A DNA stretch of 64,000 bases from Rossellomorea marisflavi. Lineage in GTDB: Bacteria; Bacillota; Bacilli; Bacillales; Bacillaceae_B. The stretch spans positions 879,501 through 943,500 of the forward strand of contig CP033051.1 in NCBI GenBank assembly GCA_003667865.1, in the 5' to 3' direction. The position numbers were made by a program, and so were the translations under genes. Positions 39,661-49,760 of the stretch are shown here, in pieces. Under the pieces are notes generated by a model. It saw only the letters and a program-made list of their open reading frames with translations. It was not told where the DNA came from and did no database searches. Numbering within the stretch: the first letter of the stretch is position 1; every line of letters begins with the position of its first letter.

Positions 39661-41337
39661 TTACATTTTTTCTGGTGCTGATACTCCAATTAGTGTTAGC
39701 GCATTTTGTAGTGTGATTCGTACTGATTGAATTAGCGCTAGTCTAGCAAGAGTCTGCTCTTTTTCGTTTTCATCTAATACTTTTACAGCATTGTAGAAGC
39801 TATGGAATGCTGCTGCAAGCTCATTGATATAGTTTGTTATTTGATGCGGTGTGCGCTTGTCTGCTGCATCCGCCACAACTAACGGAAATTCTCCAAGTTT
39901 CTTCAGCAAGTCTACTTCTTTTTCACTGTTGATTAGAGCGACATTGGCATCATTATATTGATCAACTGTAATGCCTTGCTCCGCTGCTTGGCGAAGCATG
40001 CTGCAAATTCGTGCATGTGCGTATTGAGCATAGTACACAGGGTTTTCATTTGACTGTGATACTGCAAGATCCAAATCAAAATCAAGATGAGTATTTGCAC
40101 TTCTCATTGCGAAGAAGTAACGTACAGCATCAAGACCAACCTCTTCAACAAGCTCACGCATTGTCACCGCTTTACCGGTACGCTTACTCATTTTCATTTT
40201 TTCACCGTCTTTATAGAGGTGAACTAGCTGGATGACTTCTACTTCAAGGCTATCCGGCTTAAAGCCTAATGCCTGAATGGCCGCTTTCATTCGAGGAATG
40301 TACCCGTGGTGATCGGCCCCCCAAACATTGATTAAGATATCATGACCACGCTCAAGCTTATCGCGGTGATACGAAATATCTGGAGTTAGGTAGGTATATG
40401 TTCCGTCATTTTTAATCAGAACTCGATTTTTGTCATCTCCAAGCTCTGTTGAACGGAACCATGTTGCACCGTCTTCCTCATAGATATGACCGTTGTCACG
40501 TAATACTTTTAACGCATCATCGATTTTCCCATTATGGTAAAGAGATGTTTCTGAGTACCACACATCAAATGGCACACGGAAGTCTTCAAGGTCTTTTTGA
40601 AGTTTGGCAAGCTCGTATTTTAATCCATATTCACGGAAAAACTCGTAGCGTTCCTCTTCTGTTGCTTTGACATATTTGTCTCCAAACTCTTCCGCAAGCT
40701 TTTTACCGATGCCAATAATATCTTCTCCATGGTAGCCGTCCTCAGGCATTGGCTTGTCTTGGCCAAGTGCTTGGAAATAGCGCGCTTCAACTGAGAGCGC
40801 AAGGTTGTTAATTTGGTTACCAGCGTCATTAATATAGTATTCACGCGTTACTTTGTAGCCCGCTTTTTCTAAAATATTGCTTAGAGAGTCCCCTACAGAT
40901 GCACCACGAGCATGACCTAAATGCAGGTCTCCTGTTGGATTCGCTGATACGAACTCGACATTGATTCGTACGCCTTGGCCAAATTCAGATTCCCCGTATT
41001 TTTCGCCAGCTTGTAATATTGTCGGGACTAGTTCTGTTAAATATTGATTGTTCATGTAGAAGTTGATGAAACCAGGTCCAGCAATGTCCATTTTTTCAAT
41101 AGACGCTTTTGATTGGTCAAAATTTGCAATCAGTTCATCCGCAATCATTCGAGGTGCCTTTTTCGCCACTCTAGCAAGCTGCATCGCCATATTTGTCGAG
41201 AAATCACCATGGTCTTTATCTTTTGGTTTTTCTAATATGACATCAGGAACCTCTTCCTCTGATGCAAGATTGGCTTTTATGACAGCTGCTTTTATTTCAT
41301 TTTTCAAATTCTCTTGAACTTTTTCTAATATATTCAT
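39661..41337 (-). CDS. argS: arginyl-tRNA synthetase
   Basis: 558 residues. Class I synthetase: N-terminal Add-1 domain, HIGH-type motif [14 protein letters not shown]-type motif KMSKRTG, and the C-terminal anticodon-binding DALR domain. Its ATG overlaps the ywiB stop (ATGA). Same argS-ywiB-speB-speE order as in B. subtilis. Confidence 0.96.
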   Translation of the reverse strand: MNILEKVQENLKNEIKAAVIKANLASEEEVPDVILEKPKDKDHGDFSTNMAMQLARVAKKAPRMIADELIANFDQSKASIEKMDIAGPGFINFYMNNQYLTELVPTILQAGEKYGESEFGQGVRINVEFVSANPTGDLHLGHARGASVGDSLSNILEKAGYKVTREYYINDAGNQINNLALSVEARYFQALGQDKPMPEDGYHGEDIIGIGKKLAEEFGDKYVKATEEERYEFFREYGLKYELAKLQKDLEDFRVPFDVWYSETSLYHNGKIDDALKVLRDNGHIYEEDGATWFRSTELGDDKNRVLIKNDGTYTYLTPDISYHRDKLERGHDILINVWGADHHGYIPRMKAAIQALGFKPDSLEVEVIQLVHLYKDGEKMKMSKRTGKAVTMRELVEEVGLDAVRYFFAMRSANTHLDFDLDLAVSQSNENPVYYAQYAHARICSMLRQAAEQGITVDQYNDANVALINSEKEVDLLKKLGEFPLVVADAADKRTPHQITNYINELAAAFHSFYNAVKVLDENEKEQTLARLALIQSVRITLQNALTLIGVSAPEKM

Positions 41338-41795
41338 GACGTTGCTGCTTCCTCCTTATATTGGATGATCATTTCATAATCACCAACGATGCTTCCTTGC
41401 ATCTCAAGCTCGTATTTCAAATGAAAGCGTCCATTTATGTTTGAAGACTCTTGATCTTTTGTTTGCTTATGTACTAGTTTTTCAGTCTTTGTCACAAGAA
41501 GGAGTGTTCCAAGCTGACTTTCATAGGAACCATTATTGTCGTGATTCTCCTGAAAGGTTAGCCTCATTTTCACAGCACCACTGCGAAGAATAACCGCTCG
41601 TTCGTCTTCTAGTTTCACGATCGTGTGCACGGTACCTTCTTCTTGAACTTCATCATATTTCAGGTATATACTATTTCCTTTTTCATAGTATTGACCAAAT
41701 GCAAGTAATTCAAAGGTTTCTTCTTCATTACCACTACGTATGTTTGTTGTTAAATTAATTTTGACCGGTAATTGTGTATTTGTCGAAATCGTCAA
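41334..41795 (-). CDS. ywiB: YwiB (DUF1934) protein
   Basis: 153 residues. Beta-barrel-like DUF1934 protein: [17 protein letters not shown] at the start, [17 protein letters not shown], and a C-terminal [19 protein letters not shown]. Role unknown. I choose the TTG at 41795 because AAGGAT is properly spaced; the GTG at 41804 abuts that site. Coupled to argS by a 4-bp overlap. Confidence 0.8.
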   Translation of the reverse strand: MTISTNTQLPVKINLTTNIRSGNEEETFELLAFGQYYEKGNSIYLKYDEVQEEGTVHTIVKLEDERAVILRSGAVKMRLTFQENHDNNGSYESQLGTLLLVTKTEKLVHKQTKDQESSNINGRFHLKYELEMQGSIVGDYEMIIQYKEEAATS

Positions 41796-41822
41796 CCCAG
41801 TCACATCCTTTTTTCTTTATTA

Positions 41823-41836
41823 GAGGGACGGACCTT
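41823..41836. repeat. GTCCGTCCC motif copy upstream of ywiB
   Basis: GAGGGACGGACCTT, 28 bases before the ywiB start. Confidence 0.65.
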
Positions 41837-41902
41837 ATTATATGAATAAATTCGGGAAAATGCAATTGTATTAGGGCTTTTTGCGAGCTGTGAGAATACT
41901 TG

Positions 41903-41975
41903 AAAGGGACTAACACTTTGCCCTACACCTTCACTGTTGTAAGAGAATGTGCTGGTCTATGGTGTTAGTCCCTTT
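41903..41975. repeat. perfect 14-bp inverted GTTAGTCCC repeat
   Basis: AAAGGGACTAACAC (41903-41916) and GTGTTAGTCCCTTT (41962-41975) around a 45-base loop, followed by GTTTTATATTTTA on the plus strand. Terminator-like; shares the GTnnGTCCC core with other families. Confidence 0.65.
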
Positions 41976-42040
41976 GTTTTATATTTTAGTGAGTGGTTAG
42001 TAAGTAATAGCCAACCCTTGAAGGGGTAGCGTAATTACAA

Positions 42041-42913
42041 TTACTTGACAAACCCAAGTAGCATTTCACGAATGATTTTACTAGCTGTATTTGCTGTTTG
42101 TTCAGAGTGGTCGTAGATTGGTGCTACTTCTACTAAGTCGGCTCCGACAACATTTACTTCTGAACGAGCTATCTCATGGATGGTAGCAAGTAGTTCACGA
42201 GATGTGATCCCACCAGCATCTACCGTTCCTGTTCCTGGAGCATGAGCCGGGTCTAGTACATCAATATCAATGGTTACGTACACTGGACGGCCAGCAAGCT
42301 GAGGTAAAATCTTTTTAATTGGCTCGTGCACGTCAAATTTTGAAATGTGCATGCCATTCTTTTTAGCCCATTCTAGTTCTTCCTTCATTCCTGAGCGAAT
42401 TCCGAATGAATAGACATTTTTCGGACCGATATGTTCAGCAATTTTTCGGATTGGTGTTGAGTGTGATAAAGGCTCGCCTTCATACTCTTCACGAAGATCC
42501 GTATGTGCGTCCATATGAATGATTGCTAGGTCCGGATACTTCTTATAAATAGCCTTCATTACTGGCCAAGAAACTAAGTGTTCTCCACCCATTCCAAAGG
42601 GAATCTTCCCATCAGCTAGCAATCCATCAATATACTCTTCAATGATATCAAGGCTACGCTGTGCATTTCCGAATGGTAGTGGAATGTCACCTGCATCAAA
42701 ATATTTTACATCGTCAAGCTCACGGTCTAAATAAAAGCTATACTCTTCAAGGCCAATTGACACTTCACGAATACGTGCAGGACCAAAACGAGAACCCGGA
42801 CGATAGCTTACCGTCCAATCCATTGGCATACCGTACAGAACCGCTTGACTCTCTTCATAAGAGGGATGACTTTTAATAAACACATTACCAGAATACTGCT
42901 CATCAAAACGCAT
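42041..42913 (-). CDS. speB: agmatinase
   Basis: 290 residues. Hydrolyses agmatine to putrescine and urea. Ureohydrolase binuclear Mn motifs: GGEHLVSWP, IHMDAHTDLR, and TIDIDVLDPAHAPGTGT. Very close in pattern and length to B. subtilis SpeB. Operon partner of speE. Confidence 0.96.
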   Translation of the reverse strand: MRFDEQYSGNVFIKSHPSYEESQAVLYGMPMDWTVSYRPGSRFGPARIREVSIGLEEYSFYLDRELDDVKYFDAGDIPLPFGNAQRSLDIIEEYIDGLLADGKIPFGMGGEHLVSWPVMKAIYKKYPDLAIIHMDAHTDLREEYEGEPLSHSTPIRKIAEHIGPKNVYSFGIRSGMKEELEWAKKNGMHISKFDVHEPIKKILPQLAGRPVYVTIDIDVLDPAHAPGTGTVDAGGITSRELLATIHEIARSEVNVVGADLVEVAPIYDHSEQTANTASKIIREMLLGFVK

Positions 42914-42932
42914 ACGAATCCAACTCCTTTTT

Positions 42933-43005
42933 GAGGGACGGACCTACAGTCGTTTGTCCCTTTTAATGATGTAATGAGGAAGGACCCTTTGGAGGTCCGT
43001 CCCTC
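42933..43005. repeat. inverted pair of GTCCGTCCC motifs between speB and speE
   Basis: GAGGGACGGACCTA (42933-42946) and GAGGTCCGTCCCTC (42992-43005) face each other across the 91-bp spacer, making a potential stem with a 45-base loop in the speE-speB transcript. Confidence 0.65.
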
Positions 43006-43835
43006 TATTCTGTTAAGTCTTTAACGAATTTTGGAAGTGCGAAGGCTGCTTTGTGAAGCTCTTTTGTGTAGTATTTTGTGTCGATTTCATGGAAGCGCTC
43101 TTCTTTTACTTCTAGTGGATCATGCTTTTTGGATCCTACTGTGAATGCCCACATGCCGCTTGGGTATGTTGGGATGTTTGCGATATATAGACGTGTGATT
43201 GGGAAGATTTCTTTTACGTCTGATTGCACACTGCGAATCAGGTCCGCCTTGAACCAAGGGTTGTCACATTGCGCAACAAAAATTCCGTCCTCTTTTAACG
43301 CTTTAGAAATTCCTGCATAGAAGCCTTTTGTAAATAGGTTTACTGCTGGTCCAACAGGCTCTGTTGAGTCAACCATAATCACGTCATACTCGTTTTCTGC
43401 TTTTGCGATGTGCATGAAGCCGTCACCTACTTGTACTTCTACACGCTCGTTTTCAAGCTCACCTGCAATTTCAGGTAGGTATTTTTTCGAGTACTCGATT
43501 ACTTTTCCGTCAATTTCAACAAGTACTGCTTTTTTTACGCTAGGGTGCTTTAATACTTCACGAATGACCCCACCGTCACCGCCACCAACAACAAGAACTG
43601 TTTCTGGGTTTGGGTGCGTGAATAATGGAACGTGTGCCACCATTTCATGGTAGACGAACTCGTCCTTTTGAGAGGTCATGACCATTCCATCAAGGAATAG
43701 CATATTGCCCCATTCTTCTGTTTCTGCCATTTCTAAATATTGAAATTCTGTCTGTTCTGTATGTAAAGTCTTTTTAATTTTCATTGTAATTCCGAAGCCG
43801 TCTGTTTGTTTTTCTGTGTACCATAGTCCACTCAT
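43005..43835 (-). CDS. speE: spermidine synthase
   Basis: 276 residues. Aminopropyl transfer from decarboxylated SAM to putrescine. Motifs: [37 protein letters not shown] (SAM-type loop), [10 protein letters not shown] with the catalytic Asp, and QCDNPWF. AAAGGATG precedes the ATG. Confidence 0.96.
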   Translation of the reverse strand: MSGLWYTEKQTDGFGITMKIKKTLHTEQTEFQYLEMAETEEWGNMLFLDGMVMTSQKDEFVYHEMVAHVPLFTHPNPETVLVVGGGDGGVIREVLKHPSVKKAVLVEIDGKVIEYSKKYLPEIAGELENERVEVQVGDGFMHIAKAENEYDVIMVDSTEPVGPAVNLFTKGFYAGISKALKEDGIFVAQCDNPWFKADLIRSVQSDVKEIFPITRLYIANIPTYPSGMWAFTVGSKKHDPLEVKEERFHEIDTKYYTKELHKAAFALPKFVKDLTE

Positions 43836-44144
43836 TGTTTAACATCCTTTCTCTTTAAAAAATCTGTATTTTACTGTGTCCGTGAAGGGCAGTTACATTA
43901 ATTTTTATAAAAATTACAATTTACATCATACGATTCTATTTATCGTTTCGCAACTCCGTATTTTTATCCTTCCCTAACATCTTAAATACAAACATGAGAA
44001 AAAGTATAGTGGATTCTATCAAAATTACAAGATAAATATTTTTTCTTCTTATAGAGGTTTAAAACGTTTTGGTTTTTTTCATACTAGTTAATACATAATT
44101 CTGGGTTTTAGTAGATTGTTTGACTGAGGGTTCTTGTTTAGCGA

Positions 44145-44295
44145 GGACCGTTGCTTTCCGCTGCGGATGCTTGCTTTCCGCGGGGCGGGTGGTGAGCCTC
44201 CTATGGATGGTTCCGTTCCAGTGGGTACGGAACCCGGGTCTCACCTAGCCCGCTAATCCCGCAGGAGTCAAGCACCCCTCCGCTCCAAGCAACTC
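44145..44295. repeat. 130-bp foldback repeat, copy 4
   Basis: GGACCGTTGCTTTCCGCTGC, GCTTTCCGCGGGGCGGGTGG, then TGGATGGTTCCGTTCCAGTG as in copy 1, ending CTCCAAGCAACTC. The rest of the 43836-44456 spacer is plain AT-rich DNA with no feature I can support. Confidence 0.85.
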
Positions 44296-44456
44296 AGCAG
44301 TAGTACATGAAATCTACTTAAAGGCATAAAACAATTTGAATGTATTCATGAATAAAACTATTAGTAGGAGAACTAAAATCCAACCTTTTATAAATAATCA
44401 AAATAGCTAACTTATTTTATAGATTCTAGGACCTTGTCCGAAACGAGGGAATTATT

Positions 44457-46535
44457 GTGGAATTGATTACGAATTCTAGGATGCAGAAGACGATTAAGTA
44501 TTTGCGGGCTTCGGTTTTTGTTGGGTTGATTTTTGTTGCGTTGTTTTTGACTGCGCTTGTTGGGTTGTTGACGTATGCTAAGGTTCAGGGGGCGCCTCCT
44601 CTTGCTGTTCCACAGTCGACGCTGATTTATGGTGCTGATGGAAGCATTATTGGGGAGAGTAATACCGGTCAGAAGCGGTATTGGGTGAATCTTGAGGATA
44701 TTGATCCTACGTTAATTGATGCGACGATTGCGATTGAGGATCGTAATTTTCATAGCCATAACGGATTTGATTTTAAGAGGATTGCTGGAGCCGCAATTGC
44801 TGATATTAAGGCGATGTCGATGGTTCAAGGTGCCAGTACCATCACACAGCAGTATGCTCGTAATCTTTACTTGACCCATGAAAAAACATGGAAGCGTAAG
44901 CTGAACGAAGCACTTTATACGTTGCGTTTGGAGATGAACTATTCGAAGAAAGAGATTTTAGAAGGTTATTTGAATACCATCTATTACGGACATGGAGCCT
45001 ATGGTGTCGAAGCTGCTAGTCAGTTTTATTTTGGAAAAAGCGCAAAGGATCTTAGCACTGGTGAGGCTGCCATGTTAGCAGGCATTCCGAAAGCACCTAG
45101 CTATTATTCTCCTTTAAAATCAGTGGAGAAATCCTCGCAAAGACAACAGATTATCTTGAAAACGATGCATGAGGTAGGATTTTTGAAAGATGAGGAGGTA
45201 CAGCAAGCTCTTAAGCAACCGATTACGATTGTCGGTGAGCATGCACATAATCGTGTTGAAATCGCTCCTTATTTTCAAGATGTGGTCCGAAACATGCTCC
45301 AAACACAGCTTGGTTTAGATGAACGGACAATCGAGTTAGGTGGATTAAAAGTATATACGACCTTACAGCCGAAGCATCAGGAAGTTGCGGAAAAGGTTGT
45401 TGCCGAACAGATTCCTGATGTGTCAGAGATTCAGGTAGGGTTTGTTGCAATGAATCCGAAGAATGGGTATGTTACAGCACTAGTTGGTGGACGCAACTAT
45501 GAAGAAAGTCCTTTTAACAGAGCAGTTCAAGCAGTCCGACAGCCAGGTTCAACGATTAAGCCCCTTCTGTACTATTCTGCTCTTGAGCAAGGGTTTACAC
45601 CATCTACTGCAATGAGAAGTGAGCCAACAACATTTACGTTTGATGAGGGACGTGAAAAGTATGCTCCCCATAACTACAATAGCAAGTATGCCAATGATGA
45701 GATTACTCTCGCTCAAGCGATAGCGGTGTCAGATAATATCTTTGCAGTAAAGACACATCTTTTCCTCGGACAGGAGACGCTTGTTGAGGCGACGAAGGAT
45801 AAGTTTGGACTAACTACGGATGTACGAAATTATCCTTCCTCTGCCCTTGGAACATCTGGGGCTCGCGTTATTGACATGGTCAATGCCTATAGTATTTTTG
45901 CCAATGGTGGACAAAAGGTAAAGCCAGTATTTATTCGCAAGGTTGAAACTGCTGCTGGTGATGTGATTTATGAAAATGAACTTGAGAAGGAGCAAGTGTT
46001 GGATCCGAATGTTTCTTATGTTATGACACATATGTTAACTGGTACCTTTGATCCGAAACTAAATGACTATTCGACGGTTACCGGGATTACAATTCGTGAT
46101 GAAGCAACTCGCCAATATGCGGCAAAGTCAGGTACGACGAACACGGATAACTGGATGATTGGTTACTCTCCTCAGCTGACAGCAGGGATCTGGACTGGAT
46201 ATGATCAAGGAAAAGAAATTTCATTAGTGGAAGATAAGTACTATGCGAAGAATATATGGGTTCATTTTATGGAAGAAGCGTTAAAAGGTCAGCCCATAAA
46301 AACCTTTAAACCAACTGATGGCGTTATTGGAGTGAATGTCAATCCTCATAACGGTAAGCTCGCAACCAAGGATTGCCCGGTTCAGCGTTTTACCTATTTC
46401 GTAAAAGGGACTGAACCAACAGAATACTGTGCAGAACATATCGACAATCCTATTGAAGACATTACACCAGTGCCAAAAGAAGAAAAGAAAGACGACCAAC
46501 CTTGGTACAAGAAGATCACAAATTGGTTCACTTAA
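44457..46535 (+). CDS. pbpG: class A penicillin-binding protein PbpG (PBP2d)
   Basis: 692 residues. Bifunctional peptidoglycan synthase, membrane-anchored (helix about 18-42). Glycosyltransferase 51 domain with AIEDRNFHSHNG, GASTITQQYARN and EGYLNTIYYG; transpeptidase domain with nucleophile Ser in PGSTIKP, the SxN motif SDN, and KSGTT. By position (after speE) it is pbpG, which works at the sporulation septum. GTG start with GAGGGA upstream. The stop overlaps a copy of the dispersed motif. Confidence 0.92.
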   Translation: MELITNSRMQKTIKYLRASVFVGLIFVALFLTALVGLLTYAKVQGAPPLAVPQSTLIYGADGSIIGESNTGQKRYWVNLEDIDPTLIDATIAIEDRNFHSHNGFDFKRIAGAAIADIKAMSMVQGASTITQQYARNLYLTHEKTWKRKLNEALYTLRLEMNYSKKEILEGYLNTIYYGHGAYGVEAASQFYFGKSAKDLSTGEAAMLAGIPKAPSYYSPLKSVEKSSQRQQIILKTMHEVGFLKDEEVQQALKQPITIVGEHAHNRVEIAPYFQDVVRNMLQTQLGLDERTIELGGLKVYTTLQPKHQEVAEKVVAEQIPDVSEIQVGFVAMNPKNGYVTALVGGRNYEESPFNRAVQAVRQPGSTIKPLLYYSALEQGFTPSTAMRSEPTTFTFDEGREKYAPHNYNSKYANDEITLAQAIAVSDNIFAVKTHLFLGQETLVEATKDKFGLTTDVRNYPSSALGTSGARVIDMVNAYSIFANGGQKVKPVFIRKVETAAGDVIYENELEKEQVLDPNVSYVMTHMLTGTFDPKLNDYSTVTGITIRDEATRQYAAKSGTTNTDNWMIGYSPQLTAGIWTGYDQGKEISLVEDKYYAKNIWVHFMEEALKGQPIKTFKPTDGVIGVNVNPHNGKLATKDCPVQRFTYFVKGTEPTEYCAEHIDNPIEDITPVPKEEKKDDQPWYKKITNWFT

Positions 46536-46547
46536 GGGACGGACCTT
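46534..46547. repeat. GTCCGTCCC motif copy at the pbpG stop
   Basis: AAGGGACGGACCTT overlaps the TAA stop codon of pbpG. Confidence 0.65.
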
Positions 46548-46585
46548 CTAGGGAGTTCAGCTCTTAGACCCATTTTATCCAAATG

Positions 46586-46621
46586 AAAAACCTCGGGCTT
46601 GTGCGGAGACCCGAGGTTTTT
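46586..46621 (+). terminator. pbpG terminator (bidirectional)
   Basis: AAAAACCTCGGG and CCCGAGGTTTTT with a 12-base loop. Confidence 0.9.
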
Positions 46622-46734
46622 CATGTCCTAGTTTATGTGCAAACTGTTCTTTAAGTTTACTTTTTTTCTAGGATGAGAGCAAGTTATGGAATAAACGTTC
46701 AAATTTTTGTCACATATTGTTCAAATTTTATAAA

Positions 46735-46752
46735 AAGTGATTGCAATCACTT
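46735..46752 (-). terminator. perfect 18-bp palindrome after ywhD
   Basis: AAGTGATTGCAATCACTT, nine bases after the ywhD stop, followed on the minus strand by TTTATAAAATTT. Could be a short terminator hairpin or a protein-binding palindrome. Confidence 0.5.
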
Positions 46753-46761
46753 CAAAATCGA

Positions 46762-47265
46762 CTACACTTTCAAACCTTCTTTTAGCTCATCAGAAGACCT
46801 TTCCCACATGCCTTGATCATGGTTTTGAAGGAAGTTACGGAGAATGTCTTTGGATGTATCATCAATATGGTCAACAATGATATGACGCTTAATCGATTTA
46901 TCCATTCGGTTTACGTGCTCCGGAAGAGACTTATAGCCTCTTCGTTTTTCCGTGTTCACAACCATTTCACACGCTGTGACCCCAGCATAGTATGGTCCGT
47001 CCTCTTTACGGTCAATCGTTACCCATACAAGCCAATACGGTTTTCCACCAGCGGAATCCTCACGATTTGTTGTGAACTTAATCCTTTTTTCTACAGAACT
47101 GCGGGCATGCATTGCACCGATATCTACAAATGCTTCCCCTTCTTCAATGTCTACAAACACTGGAGAAACATTGTCTAAACTAAGTGATCCTACTCCATAT
47201 CCCCCATGACCATCCGTAGGGTCACTTTTTATAATATTAAACCCAATATTCTTCTTCTTTTCCAT
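46762..47265 (-). CDS. ywhD: YwhD family protein
   Basis: 167 residues. Small conserved Bacillales protein (NIIKSDPTDGHGGYGVGSLSL, DIGAMHARSSVEKRIKF). Enzymatic role unknown. The ATG at 47265 has AAGGGG nine bases upstream; the TTG nine bases earlier is less well placed. Located between pbpG and ywhC as in B. subtilis. Confidence 0.85.
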   Translation of the reverse strand: MEKKKNIGFNIIKSDPTDGHGGYGVGSLSLDNVSPVFVDIEEGEAFVDIGAMHARSSVEKRIKFTTNREDSAGGKPYWLVWVTIDRKEDGPYYAGVTACEMVVNTEKRRGYKSLPEHVNRMDKSIKRHIIVDHIDDTSKDILRNFLQNHDQGMWERSSDELKEGLKV

Positions 47266-47315
47266 TTGAAACAACCCCTTTTAAAAATGTTTGACTCATA
47301 TGTAAGGCCATTGTT

Positions 47316-47978
47316 TTATAAAAACAGTGAAAAGATAAATTCATAAATCATATTAAATGATTGAAACATTGCTGACATGACAAAATCCATTACAGGCCAG
47401 ATTGTATAACTATCAAGTGGTGTGATAACAAGAATGATAAATAGGAGCACACCGTATTGTTCATATTGTGATAGCTTTGCACGAATCCTTGGTGGTGAAA
47501 GGTCCTCAATAATCCGATATCCATCAAGTGGTGGAAATGGGAAGAGGTTAAACACAAAGAGTAGAGCATTTAAAGCGGCAATCATATAAAACATCTCTAC
47601 AAAAAAGGTCGGGATACTCAAAAAGCCCATGATGCTAAATAAGAAAAACACACCATATGCAACAGCAAAGATTAGAAAGTTACTTAATGGACCTGCCAAT
47701 GACACGAGTACTCCAGCAAGCTTTGGATTTTTAAAATTAAAACGGTTCACTGGTACGGGTCTTGCCCAACCGAAGCCTGCAATTAAAATAAATAAGGTTC
47801 CAATTGGATCTAAATGTTGAATGGGGTTCAAGGTTAATCTTCCCTGATCCTTTGCGGTTGAGTCTCCAAATTTATACGCCACATAGGCATGTGCAAATTC
47901 ATGAAATGTAAAAGCAATAATTAAGGCGATGATGACAAATGGTAATTGCTCTAACGGAAATGCTAGTAATCCTTCCAA
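47316..47978 (-). CDS. ywhC: site-2 protease family membrane protease YwhC
   Basis: 220 residues, about five membrane helices. Zinc metalloprotease motif TFHEFAHAYVAYKFGD (HExxH; 25-40), and the distal NLFPFPPLDG supplying the third ligand. Cleaves substrates within the membrane; target unknown. TTG start with AAAGGAG eight bases upstream. Confidence 0.88.
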   Translation of the reverse strand: MEGLLAFPLEQLPFVIIALIIAFTFHEFAHAYVAYKFGDSTAKDQGRLTLNPIQHLDPIGTLFILIAGFGWARPVPVNRFNFKNPKLAGVLVSLAGPLSNFLIFAVAYGVFFLFSIMGFLSIPTFFVEMFYMIAALNALLFVFNLFPFPPLDGYRIIEDLSPPRIRAKLSQYEQYGVLLFIILVITPLDSYTIWPVMDFVMSAMFQSFNMIYEFIFSLFL

Positions 47979-48178
47979 AATATGTACTCCTTTAAAAAAC
48001 AGATTTCCTTCTCTATTCCATACTATACAAAAAAAGTCCTTCTTATATCAAAAGCTTTGAAATTCAAAACTTGCTCTATGAGATGGAATTGAATTACATT
48101 AGGAATTAAGGATGTGGACAAGACTGTATCCTCATCTTATCAAATTGTACCAAATGAAGACGATAGGAGCGAAGTAGA

Positions 48179-48364
48179 ATGCCTTATGTTACGGTAAAAA
48201 TGCTTGAAGGTAGAACGGAAGATCAGAAAAAAGCGTTGGTTGAAAAAGTGACTGCTGCTGTTAGTGAAACGACGGGTGCTCCTGAGGAGAAGATTGTTGT
48301 TTTTATTGAAGAGATGACAAAGGGGCATTATGCTGTTGGTGGGAAGCGTTTGAGTGATCAATAG
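48179..48364 (+). CDS. ywhB: 4-oxalocrotonate tautomerase-like protein YwhB
   Basis: 61 residues. Tautomerase fold with the catalytic N-terminal Pro exposed after Met removal (MPYVTVKMLEGRTEDQK). AGGAG lies about 10 bases upstream. Single gene, divergent from ywhC. The natural substrate in Bacillus is not known. Confidence 0.9.
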   Translation: MPYVTVKMLEGRTEDQKKALVEKVTAAVSETTGAPEEKIVVFIEEMTKGHYAVGGKRLSDQ

Positions 48365-48426
48365 GATTTTTTGAAGCAGCTGCTTTTGTGGCTGTTTTTT
48401 TGTAGGAGGGCCGTTTACCTATTACT

Positions 48427-48565
48427 TGGTCCGTTGCTCTCCGCTCCAGTGTGCTTGCTTTCCGCGGGGCGGGAGTGAGCCTCCTCGGCGCTTTTGCGCC
48501 TGCGGGGTCTCACTATTCCCGCTGTGTCCCGCTGGAGTCAAGCACCCTTCCGCTGCGAGCAACTC
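48427..48565. repeat. 130-bp foldback repeat, copy 5
   Basis: TGGTCCGTTGCTCTCCGCTCC, with the shared core GCTTTCCGCGGGGCGGGAG, then GTCCCGCTGGAGTCAAGCAC and GCGAGCAACTC. It follows ywhB by about 60 bp; the rest of the spacer to 48704 is featureless. Confidence 0.85.
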
Positions 48566-48704
48566 AGTAGATTTACGGAAGTTACTGTTCTTAACATAAT
48601 ATTCATTTAAGAAAGTTTTCTAATACCTCTAATTCTTCTACAATTTCACACTTAAAAAATCGACCATTCTTTTTTCAAAACTTCGATTTCCCATACCTCT
48701 CTCA

Positions 48705-49010
48705 CTAAAAAAATAAGAGATAGGATTGATAGTACGCAATACTTGTATATAGGATTGACACCCAAAAGGATACTGAGCGGTAAAAGTCATTTTTAATTTT
48801 TATCTCCGCACTGCTTCTGTCAGATAGGTTAATGCCACTTGCATGAATATAAAAAACACATAATGTAATTAGGACGCCAACAATGAAAGTAAATTCAACA
48901 TAGGGACGACTTGTTAAATTGCTAGCAATAAAAGGTATTCCGAATAAAAATAATAGCGTGATACTGAGGGTAAGCACTTTAACTAACAATATTTTGACAT
49001 GGTCATTCAA
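48705..49010 (-). CDS. small three-helix membrane protein, unknown
   Basis: 101 residues from a TTG start with AAGGAG 11 bases upstream. Three hydrophobic segments (about 8-28, 38-56, 80-97) separated by a charged stretch around 60-75. No family recognised; it is absent from the corresponding B. subtilis order I know, so it may be lineage-specific. Confidence 0.5.
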   Translation of the reverse strand: MNDHVKILLVKVLTLSITLLFLFGIPFIASNLTSRPYVEFTFIVGVLITLCVFYIHASGINLSDRSSAEIKIKNDFYRSVSFWVSILYTSIAYYQSYLLFF

Positions 49011-49156
49011 ATTTGAGTCAACTCCTTAAAGGCTAGAGTAACCTTGGTCATCTTTGAAACACTGCAGTAATCGTCTTCACAAAATACCCCTACTAAATTT
49101 TACCATTATTTATATTTTTCTGACAATATGTATTTATTGTACTACTGTATTTAAGC

Positions 49157-49183
49157 AAAAAAAAGGCAGCATCCTCTGCTACC
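49157..49183 (-). terminator. ywgA terminator
   Basis: Minus strand GGTAGCA, five-base loop, TGCTGCC, then TTTTTTTT. Confidence 0.85.
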
Positions 49184-49189
49184 CTTTCA

Positions 49190-49699
49190 TTAACTCACAA
49201 CAAGCTTCTGATTTAGTTTTTCAATATAGTCATATGCCTCACCAATTTCTTCATGCGTATACTTCTGCTTACTTTTTAACGTGAAGATTTTCTCTGTTAC
49301 TTCCTCTTTTGGTAGAGTATCAAAGTATAAAACTGTTGATACTAGCTCAAGAAATCTTGATGATTGTTCGTTCATGTCTTGTAGGCATTCTGGTAATGAA
49401 GGCATTGCTTTTTCGTACATATTTAGAAATTCCTGGCCTTCCTCTGTTACCGTGTAGCGGTATTGAAAGTATCCGCCCTTCTTTTCTCTTAATTCTGAGA
49501 TAAAGCCCATATTGCATAGCTCTTCCACTCGTAATGTTAATTCCTCTGAGTATGGTCCGTAAAAATGGAATTGGAATTTTTCTTGAAATGGAAAGGAAAG
49601 CTTTTTGGCAATAAAAATCATTTTTTGAAGCTTTTTACGTCCAATAATTTCTCCAGACGCTAGGAAAGCACTCATTAATTTAGCATGTTCTTTTAACAC
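49190..49699 (-). CDS. ywgA: YwgA family protein
   Basis: 169 residues. IIGRKKLQKMIFIAKKL and FYGPYSEELTLRVEEL define the YwgA family; the layout is reminiscent of winged-helix SocA-like (Panacea-type) domains, which is my inference. GTG start with GGGAGATG upstream. Forms a minus-strand pair with ywfO. Confidence 0.8.
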   Translation of the reverse strand: MLKEHAKLMSAFLASGEIIGRKKLQKMIFIAKKLSFPFQEKFQFHFYGPYSEELTLRVEELCNMGFISELREKKGGYFQYRYTVTEEGQEFLNMYEKAMPSLPECLQDMNEQSSRFLELVSTVLYFDTLPKEEVTEKIFTLKSKQKYTHEEIGEAYDYIEKLNQKLVVS

Positions 49700-49746
49700 G
49701 ATACGTCATCTCCCACTCCGAATAATGCTATGTAAGATTCGAAATC

Positions 49747-49760
49747 AAGGTCCGTCCCTC
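49747..49760. repeat. GTCCGTCCC motif copy between ywfO and ywgA
   Basis: AAGGTCCGTCCCTC ends one base before the ywfO stop. Confidence 0.65.
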
